A stretch of DNA of 64,000 bases from Gambelia wislizenii (Eukaryota > Chordata > Lepidosauria > Squamata > Crotaphytidae), in the NCBI GenBank assembly GCA_030847615.1, contig JAUMIR010000015.1, positions 2,807,501 to 2,871,500 on the forward strand, given 5' to 3'. The translations under genes were made by a program, and so were the position numbers. Each line of letters starts with the position of its first letter. The first letter of the stretch is position 1. Shown piece after piece: positions 20,901 through 29,260 of the stretch. A model generated the notes under the pieces. The model was not told the origin of the DNA and did no database searches. It worked only from the letters and a program-made list of their open reading frames with translations.

Positions 20901-23779
20901 TCCCATGCCATCTTGGTCCTGAGTTTTCTAAGCTCTGGTACAATGTGTGGGATGCATGGCTCATCTTGGGGAGATGCTGGAAGGAGGGATGGTTGGCAGT
21001 GGAATGCACTGCCTGGGAGTGTGGTGGAGTCTCCTTCGTTGAAGGTTTTTAAGCAGACGCTGGATGGCTATCTGTCAGAAATGCTTTGATTATCTATTCC
21101 TGCATGGCAGAATGGGGTTGGACTGGATGGTCCTTGTGGTCTCTTCCAACTCTATGATTCTGTTTGTTAATCATGGGAGGTCTGGAAGCCATTACACCCT
21201 ATGAGGAGCGGCTTAGGAAGCTGGGTATGTTTAGCCTGGAGAAGGGAAGGTTGAGAGGTGACGTGATAGCCATGTTTAAATATTTGAATGGATGTCATAC
21301 TGAGGATGGAGCAAGCTTATTTTCTGCTGCTCCAGAGACTAGGACATGGAGCAGTGGCTTCAAACTACAGGAAAAGAGATTCCACCTAAACATTAAGAGG
21401 AACTTCCTGACAGTTAAGAGTTGTTCGGAAGTGGAATACACTGCCTGGGAGTGTGGTGGAGTCTCCTTCTTTGGAGGTTTTTAAAGAGAGGCTGGATGGC
21501 CATCTTTTCAGAATACTTTGATTGTGTCTTCCTGCAGGGTAGGGGGTTCGACTAGATGGCCCTTGGGGTATCTTCCAACTCTAGGATTCTGTGACAGTGG
21601 AATGCGCTGCTGGGGAGTGTGGTGGAGTCTCCTTCTTTGGAGGTTTTCAAACAGAGGCTGGATGGCCATCTGTCGGGAATGCTTGGATTGTGTATTGCTG
21701 CATGGCAGAATAGGGTTGGACTGGATGGCTCTTGTGGTCTCTTCCAACTCTACGATTCTATGATTCTATGTTTTTCAGGCTGACCCTTTGGGGCCACCTC
21801 CCTGCATGAGGCTGCCCTGCTACAGGAGCTCTGGATATTCTGGACCCTCCCCCCCATCTGTGTGTCACCAGTTTTGTGTCTTGTGGGTGGCACTCTTTTT
21901 TTCTGGCCTTGCTATCTTACCTCTGCACTTAGCTGCGCAGTGCTGTCGGGGAGGATTGAACCCAACTCAGACCCATCTCTCCCCCCGCCATCTGTAGTTT
22001 GCAGGCTTCTTGTCTTGTCCTGTCTCCCCCTCCAGAACTTCAAATCTCCGCTTTCACTGCTGAAACCCTTGGGCTATGGGCAGCTCTGTGGCCCCCTGAA
22101 GCAGCCCCTAAATCCCACAGAGCAGTTGTGCTCATTTTCAGGCATTTTTTTTTTTGCCCCCAAATCAACTAAAACACTCCAATATTGGATGCAATTTCTA
22201 ACCTCTCCTTTCCTGCCTAGAGCCTCACATATTTCCCACCCCAAAGTGACCAGAAATTGGCCCAAATGGCATCACGTTCAGTGTGCTGAAATGCAATGGT
22301 GTGGTCCGCTGGGGAGGAGAGGGAGAGGGAGAGCGGTGGCATGGCTCCCGCCCCCTCTGCAGTTGTCCAGTCCCGTCTTAATGTCCGCCTCTCTCTTGTT
22401 GTCCCTAGGCGCCACTGGCACAGCCGGAGTCCCCAACTGCCTCTGCAGGGGATGACGCCCGCTCCGCCGCGGACTCAGGCGATTCGGACAAGGAGTCCGT
22501 CTGTAGCAGCTCGGCCAGCAACAGTGGGGGCAGCAAGAGTGGCGGTGGCAAGGACAAAGAGAAGGACAAGCTGAAAAAGGACCGGGAGAAGGAGAAGAAG
22601 CGGGCCGACTCGGTGGCCAACAAGCTTGGCAGCTTTGGCAAGACGCTGGGGAGCAAGCTGAAGAAGAACATGGGGGGGCTGATGCACAGCCGGGCTGCCA
22701 AGGGGGCCGGCCTCAGCAACGGGCAAGGGGACGCCACACTGGAGAAGAAGAAGAAGCAGAAGGGCTCGGTCAAGGTGAGGAAGGGCAGCAAGGACGAGGC
22801 CGCCTCTGCCGGGGAGTCGGGGTCGCCCCCAGAGAAGCCGTCCCTGGCCAAGGCGGCCACGGAGAAGCCGGCAGACTCCTCGTGCAAGTACGGCAGCGAC
22901 GTCAAGCTCAGCCTGGGCATTCTCCGGGCCGCCATGCAGGGGGAGCGCAAGTTCATTTTCGCTGGCCAGCTGAAGACCAGCCACCGGCACCAGTACCAGG
23001 AGGAGATGATCCAGCGCTACCTGTCAGACGCCGAGGAGCGCTTCTCAGCCGAGCAGAAGCAGAGGGAGGCTGAGAAGAAGCTGGCGGCCCTGGGCAACGG
23101 TGGGCCGGTAAGAAAGCCAGACTCAGAGGGCAACCCTCTCCGAGGGGAGGATGCCCTGCCGAACCCCGCCTACTCCCCGCCGGTGCTCTCACCCTACAGC
23201 CTCCAGAGTCCCGACCTGGCCACCATTGGGACTAAAATAGCCAATTTCCCCTCCAGCTACTCAGGGGTCTTCACCATCCCCCGCCCCTCCATGATGGGCA
23301 GCATGGAGAGCACCCAACCCCCTAGTTACCAAGACAGCCGACGGCAGCTCGCTGGCGGTCCCTGCGGTCCTCTCCCCTCATACGCAACGCTGCCCCGGCA
23401 CTGCGCCCAAGGCCGCCCCCATCTTTACCAACCTGGCCCTCCCCACTTGGGGGGCCGCTTCTCCCCAACGGAAACGGACATGCCGCCAAGTTACGGGGGG
23501 ACGGACTGCGATGGCTCTCCCTGCCTAATCTCGCCCAGTAATGGCTACCGGGATTACCATGAGCCAGGAGGAGGAGGAGGTGGCGGCGATGGCGGCTCTC
23601 CGAAAGGTGTGGACCAGAGCAAAACCCGGTTGCTCTGCGGCATCCAGCAAACCAAATGCAAGCAGCCGAACTGCAGTTTTTACGGGCACCCGGAGACTGG
23701 GAATTACTGTTCCTGTTGCTACAAAGAGGAACTGAAGCGGAAGGAACGGGAACGGGAGGCCTTGATACACCGGTTCTGA
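2827..23779 (+). CDS. OTUD7B: OTUD7B (Cezanne) deubiquitinase, complete coding region in 11 exons
   Basis: Eleven exons with GT/AG borders join in one frame to 897 codons plus stop (human OTUD7B is about 843). The family removes ubiquitin from substrates, preferring Lys11 chains, and acts in NF-kB and cell-cycle control in cytosol and nucleus. Visible domains: UBA-like N-terminus (about 1-50), OTU domain (about 168-440) with Asp191-Gly-Asn-Cys194 and His358 in the block [10 protein letters not shown], a Lys/Ser-rich stretch (about 465-530) with likely nuclear-localisation clusters, and an A20-type zinc finger with Cys858, Cys863, Cys875 and Cys878. The paralogue OTUD7A is less likely: the segment [16 protein letters not shown] and the C-terminal HRF match OTUD7B. 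The extra length is mainly in the Ser/Gly-rich part of exon 3 and in the last exon. The start is the first ATG of the MTLDMD block, after a 72-base leader in the same exon. Confidence 0.95.
3091..3960 (-). mobile_element. CR1 LINE 3' fragment
   Basis: Minus-strand reading contains [20 protein letters not shown] and [20 protein letters not shown], the conserved CR1 ORF2 end. The tail shows the ATTCTATGATTCTATG-type octamer repeat. 3480-3960 appears to be an attached non-coding part of the same repeat. Confidence 0.8.
4055..4996 (+). mobile_element. CR1 LINE fragment interrupted by a hAT-like MITE
   Basis: Left part reads [20 protein letters not shown] and [13 protein letters not shown]. The right part resumes with the 'agatggagcgagcttg' segment and ends in the CR1 tail. 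The interruption is 4349-4716. Confidence 0.75.
4349..4716. mobile_element. hAT-like MITE, nested
   Basis: Termini CAGTGGTTCTTAACCTG and AGGTTAAGAGCCCCTG are inverted repeats. Flanks ATGTAGAC (4341-4348) and ATGCAGAA (4717-4724) match at 6 of 8, as an aged 8-bp duplication would. Contains a short GTT run. Confidence 0.7.
5205..5405 (-). mobile_element. CR1 LINE 3' fragment, diverged
   Basis: Reverse of the CR1 tail and C-terminal region; more diverged than the copy at 3091. Confidence 0.6.
5659..5870 (+). repeat. 24-bp minisatellite, open as an 8-residue repeat
   Basis: Units at 5685, 5709, 5733, 5757, 5781, 5805 and 5829 are each 24 bp, with a partial at 5853 and a 26-bp unit at 5659. Read on the + strand they give [48 protein letters not shown]. 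The array sits in OTUD7B intron 2912-7071 with no splice support, so it is listed as a repeat rather than a gene. Confidence 0.85.
6497..6800 (+). mobile_element. 5S-derived SINE copy with associated flank, diverged
   Basis: Shares its body and tail ('ccttgcctaagaaaaccc', 'cataagttgacaggcgactt') and the following 'cccaaatgccacaggctaga' flank with the better-preserved locus at 48712-49020. Confidence 0.55.
7072..7242 (+). CDS. OTUD7B: OTUD7B coding exon 2
   Basis: Codes residues 29-86, from [19 protein letters not shown] to LQRQDDIVQ. It finishes the UBA-like fold and enters a linker that is shorter than in human. Acceptor CTTCCCCAG at 7071, donor CAAG/GTAAGA; both edges are phase 1. Confidence 0.95.
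7660..7870. repeat. AT-rich irregular repeat
   Basis: Five copies of a 17-bp motif close to AAATTAATTTTAATTAG start at 7671, 7695, 7786, 7810 and 7834. Confidence 0.7.
7935..8162 (+). mobile_element. tRNA-derived SINE
   Basis: A-box-like GTGGTGTAGTGGTTTGAACG and B-box-like GGATTCAAATC in the head, body 'gggcaagtcacactctctca', tail 'cggcttgaaggcacag'. RNA polymerase III promoter boxes are visible. Confidence 0.85.
8400..8645 (+). CDS. OTUD7B: OTUD7B coding exon 3
   Basis: Codes residues 86-168, from [20 protein letters not shown] to ALEQAG. A Ser/Gly-rich insertion (about [16 protein letters not shown]) is longer than in human. The part [20 protein letters not shown] leads into the OTU domain. 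Acceptor CTTCTCAG at 8399, donor GCTG/GTAAGC. Confidence 0.95.
8974..9588 (+). mobile_element. Copy A of a ~600-bp TIR element with promoter-like motifs
   Basis: Ends GGTGTCGTCTATACGG and CCGTTTAGACAGAACC are inverted. Inside are AAGATGGCGGC (near 9093), CCAACATGACGGC (near 9272), GCCCCGCCCCC (near 9311) and CAGCCAATCAGC (near 9331). No protein-coding capacity. Flanks ATA and TTA. Related copies: 36890, 43563 and 50142. Confidence 0.65.
9655..9960 (+). mobile_element. CR1 LINE 3' fragment
   Basis: Contains 'gaggaatgacttagggagct', 'atatttaaatacctgaaggg' and 'ggtggactctccttctttgg', the standard CR1 3' coding region, here with indels. Confidence 0.7.
9961..10569. other. Intron 3 of OTUD7B, unassigned part
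   Basis: No recognisable gene, exon or repeat signature. Confidence 0.4.
10570..10836 (+). mobile_element. Tigger-like MITE, 'tatctgtggaaccaat' family
   Basis: Starts 'gctatatctgtggaaccaat', has the core 'atggtatgtttgtactagaa' and ends 'cctgcagatacggggtgtgt'. Best-preserved relative is at 19580, with TA flanks and CAGGTCACCCC termini. Confidence 0.65.
10888..10989 (+). CDS. OTUD7B: OTUD7B coding exon 4 with catalytic Cys194
   Basis: Codes residues 168-202. It contains [19 protein letters not shown] and then [15 protein letters not shown], the OTU nucleophile motif. Counting from the start codon places this Cys at 194, the same number as in human. Donor CTAG/GTAAGA. Confidence 0.95.
   Translation, partial: VASTGGPMWTPAASGCFPWPRREMGTACFTRRH
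11163..11302 (-). mobile_element. tRNA-derived SINE, minus strand, 5'-truncated
   Basis: Reverse complement of the SINE body and head described at 7935, bordering the Tigger-like element at 11304. Confidence 0.6.
11304..11938. mobile_element. Tigger-like element with CAGGTTGAGTC termini, interrupted
   Basis: Begins ACAGGTTGAGTCTCCCTTAT and ends AAGGAAGACTCAACCTGT, a clear inverted pair. The interior includes 'accttcaggctatgtgtaga' and 'gggtcccatctccaagat', resembling ancient Tigger-group elements known from mammals. About 285 bp (11553-11838) is inserted. Confidence 0.7.
11553..11838 (+). mobile_element. Retroposon 3' end inserted in the Tigger-like element
   Basis: Ends with 'gtgagccgccttgattgcc', 'aaaaggcaggtacaaaaata' and a (GTT)n tail, typical of a non-LTR/SINE 3' end. 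Upstream is an ATGTTTTT-rich stretch. Confidence 0.5.
11940..12082 (+). mobile_element. Possible SINE fragment
   Basis: Contains 'acctgagcagggctgttgaa' and the tail 'ggccaccgtaagtcaaactt', similar to SINE tails in this window. Confidence 0.35.
12330..12457 (+). CDS. OTUD7B: OTUD7B coding exon 5
   Basis: Codes residues 202-244 of the OTU domain ([20 protein letters not shown], then [14 protein letters not shown]). The donor is GAG/GTGTGG, weaker than the other GTAAGN or GTGAGT donors of this gene, and is followed by a run of ten or more G starting near 12471. The next exon joins at phase 0. Confidence 0.93.
13165..13340. repeat. Dispersed retroposon tail
   Basis: 'cagccacaaaggctatcaga' followed by 'acacatctacact'-type and 'gtgtgttagctaattg' segments; near-identical at 53693-53850 and reversed at 58455-58595. 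Confidence 0.6.
13747..13859 (+). CDS. OTUD7B: OTUD7B coding exon 6
   Basis: Codes residues 245-282 ([20 protein letters not shown], then [18 protein letters not shown]). The opening SGLVYTE block distinguishes OTUD7B from OTUD7A. Acceptor CCCTCAG, donor GGAGG/GTGAGT. Confidence 0.94.
14130..14390 (+). mobile_element. Tigger-like MITE, same family as 19580
   Basis: Contains 'tagttatccacagctcgaaa', 'ctatggtatgtttgtacagg' and ends in 'gtggatacggggg'. Confidence 0.6.
14762..14985 (+). mobile_element. tRNA-derived SINE
   Basis: Head 'ccagtgtggcattgtggttt', B-box-like GGGTTCAAACC, tail ending in (ACA)n. Same family as 7935. Confidence 0.8.
15467..15683 (+). mobile_element. Tigger-like MITE with CAGTTGTCC termini
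   Basis: TACAGTTGTCCCTCCGTATT at the left and GGAACAACTGTA at the right, with TA flanks as in Tc1/mariner elements. Core 'gattttgccatcttatatat'. This family recurs at least ten times in the window. Confidence 0.75.
16050..16440 (+). mobile_element. CR1-like LINE 3' fragment, diverged subfamily
   Basis: 'tatgaggaaaggctggggga', 'acctctttaaatacctcaag' and 'gggttggagtggatgaactc' follow the CR1 C-terminal order but differ from the other copies. Confidence 0.6.
16593..16720 (+). CDS. OTUD7B: OTUD7B coding exon 7
   Basis: Codes residues 282-325 ([20 protein letters not shown], then [20 protein letters not shown]), a highly conserved part of the OTU core. Acceptor CCTTGCAG, donor GAAG/GTACAG. Confidence 0.95.
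16943..17160 (+). mobile_element. tRNA-derived SINE
   Basis: Well-preserved copy: 'gagccagtgtggtgttgtgg', 'cagagttcgaattcctgctt', 'cataagtcggaaaccacttg'. Faces the opposite-strand copy at 17190. Confidence 0.85.
17190..17360 (-). mobile_element. tRNA-derived SINE, minus strand
   Basis: Reverse orientation copy ending at 'cactgcactggctc'. With 16943-17160 it forms a tail-to-tail pair in intron 7 that could fold into a hairpin in the pre-mRNA. Confidence 0.7.
17706..17855 (+). CDS. OTUD7B: OTUD7B coding exon 8 with catalytic His358
   Basis: Codes residues 325-375 ([18 protein letters not shown], then [20 protein letters not shown]). His358 of the OTU active site falls at the same number as in human, so there is no net insertion or deletion up to this point. 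Acceptor CTTCCAG, donor CAAG/GTGCAA. Confidence 0.95.
17895..18160 (+). mobile_element. Tigger-like MITE, same family as 19580
   Basis: 'cccctgtatccacagaacca' to 'gtggatacaggggcaacctg'. It begins 40 bases after the donor of exon 8. Confidence 0.65.
18240..18705 (-). mobile_element. L2-like LINE 3' fragment
   Basis: 'ggagcagccgccgagaaggc' is the reverse of the AFSVAAP coding segment of this LINE; the downstream part runs 'gggagatgcggcctttcaga'. Confidence 0.6.
18831..18945 (+). CDS. OTUD7B: OTUD7B coding exon 9
   Basis: Codes residues 375-413 ([20 protein letters not shown], then [18 protein letters not shown]), towards the end of the OTU domain. Acceptor CTCTCCAG, donor GCGAG/GTGAGT. Confidence 0.95.
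19580..19837 (+). mobile_element. Tigger-like MITE with CAGGTCACCCC termini
   Basis: TACAGGTCACCCCTATATCT at the left and CGGGGGTGACCTGTA at the right: inverted ends with TA flanks, about 255 bp, no coding capacity. Best reference copy of this family. Confidence 0.75.
20447..20531 (+). CDS. OTUD7B: OTUD7B coding exon 10
   Basis: Codes residues 413-441 ([20 protein letters not shown], then WITLPCDTQ), the last OTU helix. Acceptor CTTCATTAG, donor ACACAG/GTAAAG; ends at phase 0. Confidence 0.95.
20930..21780 (+). mobile_element. Three successive CR1 3' ends
   Basis: The 'ggagtgtggtggagtctcct' segment occurs near 21016, 21450 and 21616, each followed by the 'ggactggatggcccttg'-type tail. The middle unit keeps [20 protein letters not shown]. 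All are in one orientation in OTUD7B intron 10. Confidence 0.75.
21781..22408 (+). other. OTUD7B: Intron 10 of OTUD7B, unassigned end
   Basis: GC-rich intronic sequence before the last exon, without a repeat signature I recognise. A pseudo-acceptor at about 22032 opens a short frame but has no donor. Confidence 0.5.
22409..23779 (+). CDS. OTUD7B: OTUD7B last coding exon, zinc-finger tail
   Basis: Codes residues 442-897 and the TGA stop. Begins [16 protein letters not shown], then a charged Lys/Ser-rich segment with [20 protein letters not shown], a conserved block [19 protein letters not shown] with [20 protein letters not shown], a Pro-rich part, a poly-Gly run near 23565-23600, and the A20-type finger (C-x4-C-x11-C-x2-C) ending HRF. 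The A20 finger is thought to bind ubiquitin. GC is very high here, which also opens long shadow frames on the other strand. Acceptor GTCCCTAG at 22408. Confidence 0.96.
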   Translation, partial: APLAQPESPTASAGDDARSAADSGDSDKESVCSSSASNSGGSKSGGGKDKEKDKLKKDREKEKKRADSVANKLGSFGKTLGSKLKKNMGGLMHSRAAKGAGLSNGQGDATLEKKKKQKGSVKVRKGSKDEAASAGESGSPPEKPSLAKAATEKPADSSCKYGSDVKLSLGILRAAMQGERKFIFAGQLKTSHRHQYQEEMIQRYLSDAEERFSAEQKQREAEKKLAALGNGGPVRKPDSEGNPLRGEDALPNPAYSPPVLSPYSLQSPDLATIGTKIANFPSSYSGVFTIPRPSMMGSMESTQPPSYQDSRRQLAGGPCGPLPSYATLPRHCAQGRPHLYQPGPPHLGGRFSPTETDMPPSYGGTDCDGSPCLISPSNGYRDYHEPGGGGGGGDGGSPKGVDQSKTRLLCGIQQTKCKQPNCSFYGHPETGNYCSCCYKEELKRKEREREALIHRF

Positions 23780-26700
23780 GGAGCCCGGACAAGTGTCTCC
23801 AGAGTCTGGACCCACGGGTGTTGTGGGGAATGCAATAATTTCTTCTCCCCCCTCCCGCCTCCATTCCCTGTCTCGTTCAGGAGGAGGGAGCAGTCACTTA
23901 GGTAGAAGGTTGCCTGGTAGTGCCTGTGAGGCGGTTTGCAGGGGTCGGAGGTCGGGGCAGGAGCAACCAGGCCTTGCACTGCAATGAGGCACGGAAGGGG
24001 GGGGGACACACACGGAGAGTGGGGAACTGTTGCACATGGTGCGTGGAATGGGAGGAAAGCCATGCACCAGAGGAGGGTGATGGTGCATGTGCGTGTGGGG
24101 ATTCATGGGATGTTTCCGTGTATCTAGCGCAGAGGTCGAAAGAGTGCAGACCTTCTAGACCAAAGCTTTGAATTCTGTGGGTAGAACAAATGCAGGCAAG
24201 TACAGGGAGCGCTTTCCTTCCCGTCAGATCAAACCCCCAACCCCACTCCCCCCTAGATTAATTTTTGTTTTCATTTCAAAGGGAGGAAAAACATCCCCCC
24301 CCCAAAAAAAAACAATGTAATCTTGGGTCCTTTTTTCATTAGGTAATATTAACAGGTGTTTTGTTATTGATTTGCTTCTAAAAATTATTTGGGATCTTTT
24401 CCCACCCTGTTCTCCTGACACTAAACCTGGACTTTCTAAGCTGGAAAGGTCTGTTGCTACTCCCCAGCCCCAAATCCCCTCCCCAGCCCCTTCCCCCAGT
24501 CCTCTCTTCTTCTAAACCATCCCCACCACAGCTGGCCTGAGCCTTTTCCAGTGAGGGTGGGCCTCACCAGATACAAATATATTTAAAAACTTGTAAGAAA
24601 CTGAAAGTGTGAGATAGGCGTGGGGAGAGGAGGGAAGAACCAACAAGTTGCAATACTCCGTGTGTTTTTCTTTTTACTGTGCAAAATGGTGAACTTGTTC
24701 ACAATAACACTCAAATGCATTTGAGCAATAACGTGGAAACCGGGAATGAAATTTGGTGGAGTGTTGATCAAAGCAATAAGCCACTAAGAAAAGCTTTGGA
24801 AGTTTGGGCCAGAGTGGGGAAACGGAAGAGGGCCTAGCGGGTAACAAAACCTTCCTTGCACCTCCATTTTGCTGCTGCTGTTCCTCTTAAAATGCGTCAG
24901 TAGATTTTTAACAAATCTGTATGAAGTTCTCTCCTACCTGCAGAGAATAACTTTTCTTCCATGCAAGCTATATATATATATATATATATTTGTTTTCTAG
25001 ACTACCTCTGTTCTGCTGAGTAGAAATAATGTGGCTCCTTTTTGTCGAGTCAGGACTTAATGGGAATGGCAGATAAATACTAAAGAATATATATTATATA
25101 CGTATATATAAATATATTTTTAACAGGGCTACGTTTGTGTTTTGGGGTGGGATAAGGGATGTAAAACAGATGCTAACAACACTCTATTTTTCTTGTTCTT
25201 TTTTAAAAAAAAACACATAAAAGATGTGTTTCCACAACTCTTCACGCCCGCCCACCCACCCCGCCCTCAAAATTTGGCATTTTGGACACGCTCCCTGTTG
25301 GCGTTGCCTCATTTGTTGCCAACGTGTTTCTTGACCTGCAAACGCTGAAACAGTCCATTTGTCAGTTGGCAACTTCTCCCCATCCAGAGTTTTGTGTGGA
25401 ATAACTGTGATCCAAAACAGTTTTTAAAAAAAGCTTCTTAAGGGTCATTTTTTAAAAAATGGCCTGACATCTAGGCAGGTGGGTAAATTTATCGCGGATC
25501 TGGGAAGAAGAGTCTTCCAAACTATGCAATTTAAATGTTCCTCATCCAGGCTGCTTTTGGGGTGGGACAATGAGAAAAGCCAAGTGTACTTAACAAATGA
25601 CTTTAAAAAAAAAAAAATTAGAAACTCTACCTGGGAGGTTTTCTTGGTTCTTGGATGCTCTTTGGGCTGCCTTAAAGTCAGGTAAACATGGGAGGCGGGA
25701 GGGAGGGTGGTGTGGAAGGGGGATCGGAGACCGGAGTGACCATCCTTGGTACCTCCTTTTGGAGAAGAGGCGGGGAAGGGGGGAAGCGAAGAGCAGCGGT
25801 TGAACCTGTGAGAGGGAGGCTGCCTCCTGTGAAATGGACGTAAGGAAGGCTGGGCACCTGCGGAAATCCATGTCTGTGTTGGAGGGGATTTTCCCCCTTT
25901 GGGTGGGATGAGAGAACACGCTGCACCAGACCATCTGAGGTCTCCCTCTAGAGATGAGAGGTCTCTCTCCATGGAAAAATCAATGTGCTGAGGATTTGAG
26001 ACACAGGGTGGGCAAAATGCAGCCCGTAGGCTATGCGAAGCTCCTCAAGGCTGTTTTTGTGGACCCTGAGCTTCCCCGCGGTTAAAAAAAGTTGTTTTAT
26101 TTACTCCCAGGTGCCCTTTTCCACATTTTTGGGCACCCTGGGCCAATTTTGGGGAGACCTTTTATTTGGAAATGTGAATGGAACCAGGAGTGACTTCCAC
26201 TTACTTTCTGTGGTTAAAAAACAGCCTCACCTGGGCCTAAAATGGCCCAGAAGGGCCTAAAAATGACTAAAATCTCTCCCCATGCTTGCAGAGCAGAGGT
26301 TGGCAACTGTGGAAGGGTAGGGGGCTCTTTGGAGGGCCACCCCACCACTGCACACAGGGGCATTTTTGCCATGTGTGGGGGCCTCCCTTCGGTTCAATCT
26401 AGATCCAGAAGAGCCTTTTTAAAAACTTCCTGTTCCTGTTTTGAAATACCTCCTGTTTCCCAAAAGGCCTGCCTGGGCCTAAAGTGGCCGGGGGGGGGGT
26501 AGCTTGGTGAAAATGACCCCTAGGGGGTATTTGGGACCAAAATTGGGGACATTGACACCAGGCCACAAAAACAGCCCTGGCCAGTGGTCCAAGGAACGGC
26601 AGCGTTTCTCAGATCCAGAGAAGAGCTGGGCCCACAGCTGTTGGTTCGTGGGGTATTGGGGGGGGGGGCGGATATGGAAGGAAGAAGTTAACAAATAGAT

Positions 26701-29260
26701 CCAAATCTTGTTAAGTTTCGGACCTGTGTGTTGACATCAATGGGGTGGGGATCACAGGTTGTGCATTGGAACAGTGCCTTTCTTTGTGTTGGTTTTTTAG
26801 ACTGTGGCCCCCTCAAGAAGACTCTGGTGGAAGTTGTGGTTTAAAAGGGGGGGGGTCAGCTTCTCCCAATGTCTGGCATGGAGTGGGTGGAAGTTGGGGT
26901 GAGGTGAGGTGGGGGGGTACGAGAGGAATGAAGAGTGGAGCCCCAAGGTTTCGCCTGGATCAGAGGAGAAGTCTGTGTGTTCTCCGATTCCATGGAGAGA
27001 CTCTGTTTTGAGGACTGTCCTCTTTTGTGCAGTTTGTGCAGGAATCAAGCTGAATTTCCCAGAATAGGCGCCCCAAACTGTTTCAGGAGGCCACAAGAGA
27101 AAAAGCAGCTAAGAAAAGCTACCTTTGGCAGAAGGGCTGGTTGAGTCGGATGGAAAGCACACAGTAACTTCAGAGCTACTTAGATGGCCAAGTTGCCATT
27201 TCTGCTAATAAATGTGTGTCTGTGTGTTTTCAGAAATCCTCTAAATAATTTGTTTTTGGGGTCCAGCAGATGAAATGTTTGCATCTACCAAGATTCCTCT
27301 ATGTCCCCCCCCCCAAAAAAAATACCCTAAATTCCCCACGGAGTGAGTGCTCTGGACTTCTCTCCATCAGAGAGTTTGAACATTGAGCTTACCTCTCTTG
27401 TTGAATATTTTTCAGCCTCGTCACGAAAAACACAACTGCAAATGGAATAGGTAGTCCAGGCAAAGTTGTTAGATTGCGGAAGGCTGTTGCCGTGAATTAG
27501 ATTGACAGACACACACACGCACCCTTGTTGTAGAAGTAGGGGTATATAGTGTACTGCCAGTACCCAAGCTTGAGTCACACCAGCCATCTTGTCTGTCTGG
27601 GGATGGAGAGGCAGGGGGCTCCCATTCGGGGGACAGCAAATGCCTCTGTTCGTGGCTAGCTGTGCTTGCAAGAATCGTACGGTTACTTTTCTAAAAACGC
27701 AGTCTTCCTTTCCCCCAGCATCCCCCTGAATTTCTCAAGTCCAGAGAACGTCACAAGTCTTCCTAGTTTTCCCCTAGTTTTTCTCCAAGGGAAATTTTAA
27801 GATTCATATTTCATTACCAGTAATTCTGCATCTGTCTTCTCTCTCTCTTCCCTCCCACTCACCCAATTCTTCTTACTGTTATTATTGCAATTAGGTTATA
27901 TAGATTGTAGCATCTTTTTTAAAAAAAATCAAGCAAAAATGAACTTAAACAACTTGAGGTTTTTATTTTAAATGCAAGGATATTTGATGAATTTTTTTTT
28001 TGGCTATAAAGAGTTTCAACTTAAGACTCTGAGTTCAAAGCCTTTCCGCCTTAATGAATTCTAATTAATTCTTTCATACAAAGTTGAATTTGAATCCATG
28101 GAGCTGTTGGCTGACACTGTTTCTTTTTCTTCCTGTTTTTTTTTTTTTAATCATTTTTATTGTGTTCTAGTGACTTGTTTCCTTTATGGTGAAACAAACC
28201 CCATTTTTTTCCTTTAAAAAAGGAAATACTAACAAAAAAATTACAAATCTTATTTATTAAAATGATATAAATGTTCCTCCCCCTACCCTTCCTTTTTTTC
28301 CCTTTTTCTTTTTGTTAATGCATTGCCTGTGTATCTGAAAACTGAATGCAGTGGGGAAATTTTTTAATGGTACCTCTTCTTTTTATGTTTGTTTTAATTT
28401 AATACGTTTTAGGAGGTTGTAAGAAAGCCTAGTTGCTCAAGCATCTTCTTTAAGTAATAGAAGTGATCACAAAATAAGCTTTTATTCGTTTTTGATGTTT
28501 TAATAGAAAGGCATAGAATTGGAGGAGATGGGTGGGCAGAGTGGCCTGTTGTTTGGCTGTGATCTGGTGCCCTCTGGTGGACAGGAGAGATTATGGCATC
28601 CCTCTGGTGAGAAAAAAGCAAATTTCACAGGGTTGGTTGCCTTTCACATGGGCAAAAACCCTGAAGATGTGTAGGGAGTCTCCTACCCCACCCCACCCTG
28701 GCCACCGCTGTTCTGAAAAAGTCTTGTAAAAGTTACAGCCGTGAGATTTAGTGGGAAAGGGCTGAGTCACTCGCTGCTAGAGCTGTAGCTTTTGACCATT
28801 ACGTTAGGATATTATTCGTGGGACTTTTTGCTCCCTGCCTAGAGGGAAATAATTTTAATTGAACCAAGTATTCACAGTAACATTCTGTTTCTTTTATCTT
28901 GATGGACGTGAATAGGTTTTTGCACAGCAAAAGAAAATAAATCCTCATCGGACATCCTCCTTTAGTCTCACTCCCTTTTCCATGAGCGTGTTAATTCTGT
29001 GCCACTCTTTCTCTCAGTTTCCTTTCATAATTTTTTTTTTAACTCTGTTGGGATGTTTTTGTGGAGGGGAGGAATAGTATGACTTTTTTTTTTAAAGGCC
29101 AGGGTAAAACTGTAACCAGCTTGTAGAGTTCTCCATAGGAACATTTTGGGTCCCACCCCCCTTTCTTTCACTGTTTTCTTTCCCTGCTAGTTGTCCAAGA
29201 AGTGACCTGAATTAATTCTCCGATTGTTGTTGACAATAAAGACTTATTTTTTAAAAGAAC
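23780..29260 (+). other. OTUD7B: OTUD7B 3' UTR (probable)
   Basis: About 5.5 kb after the stop with few of the repeats that fill the introns, AT-rich in its second half, ending at AATAAA 29235-29240 followed by a GT-rich stretch. Another AATAAA is at 28936. A TA dinucleotide run lies at 24969-24989. A GC-rich segment near 26005-26560 resembles a dispersed repeat, since a related piece is near 63480-63640. Human OTUD7B also has a multi-kilobase 3' UTR. The exact end is inferred. Confidence 0.6.
29235..29240 (+). terminator. OTUD7B: Probable distal polyadenylation signal of OTUD7B
   Basis: AATAAA with a downstream GT-rich stretch (GGTGTGTGGGTGAC near 29280). It is the last good signal before repeat-rich intergenic DNA begins at about 29480. 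Confidence 0.55.

Noticed and set aside
22032..22130. Possible extra OTUD7B exon between exons 10 and 11
   Set aside because: It has an acceptor-like CCCTCCAG and about 30 open codons, but no donor in a suitable place and no counterpart in known OTUD7 proteins.
22405..22990. Two long minus-strand frames (183 and 171 codons) opposite the last OTUD7B exon
   Set aside because: Shadows of a GC-rich, Lys-rich coding exon whose + frame matches OTUD7B.
2827..23779. Assignment to OTUD7A
   Set aside because: The [14 protein letters not shown] segment, the HRF C-terminus and the MTMR11-like neighbour fit OTUD7B better.
25445..25972. 175-codon minus-strand frame in the OTUD7B 3' UTR
   Set aside because: No recognisable domain, contains poly-Phe from an A-run, and lies within probable 3' UTR.
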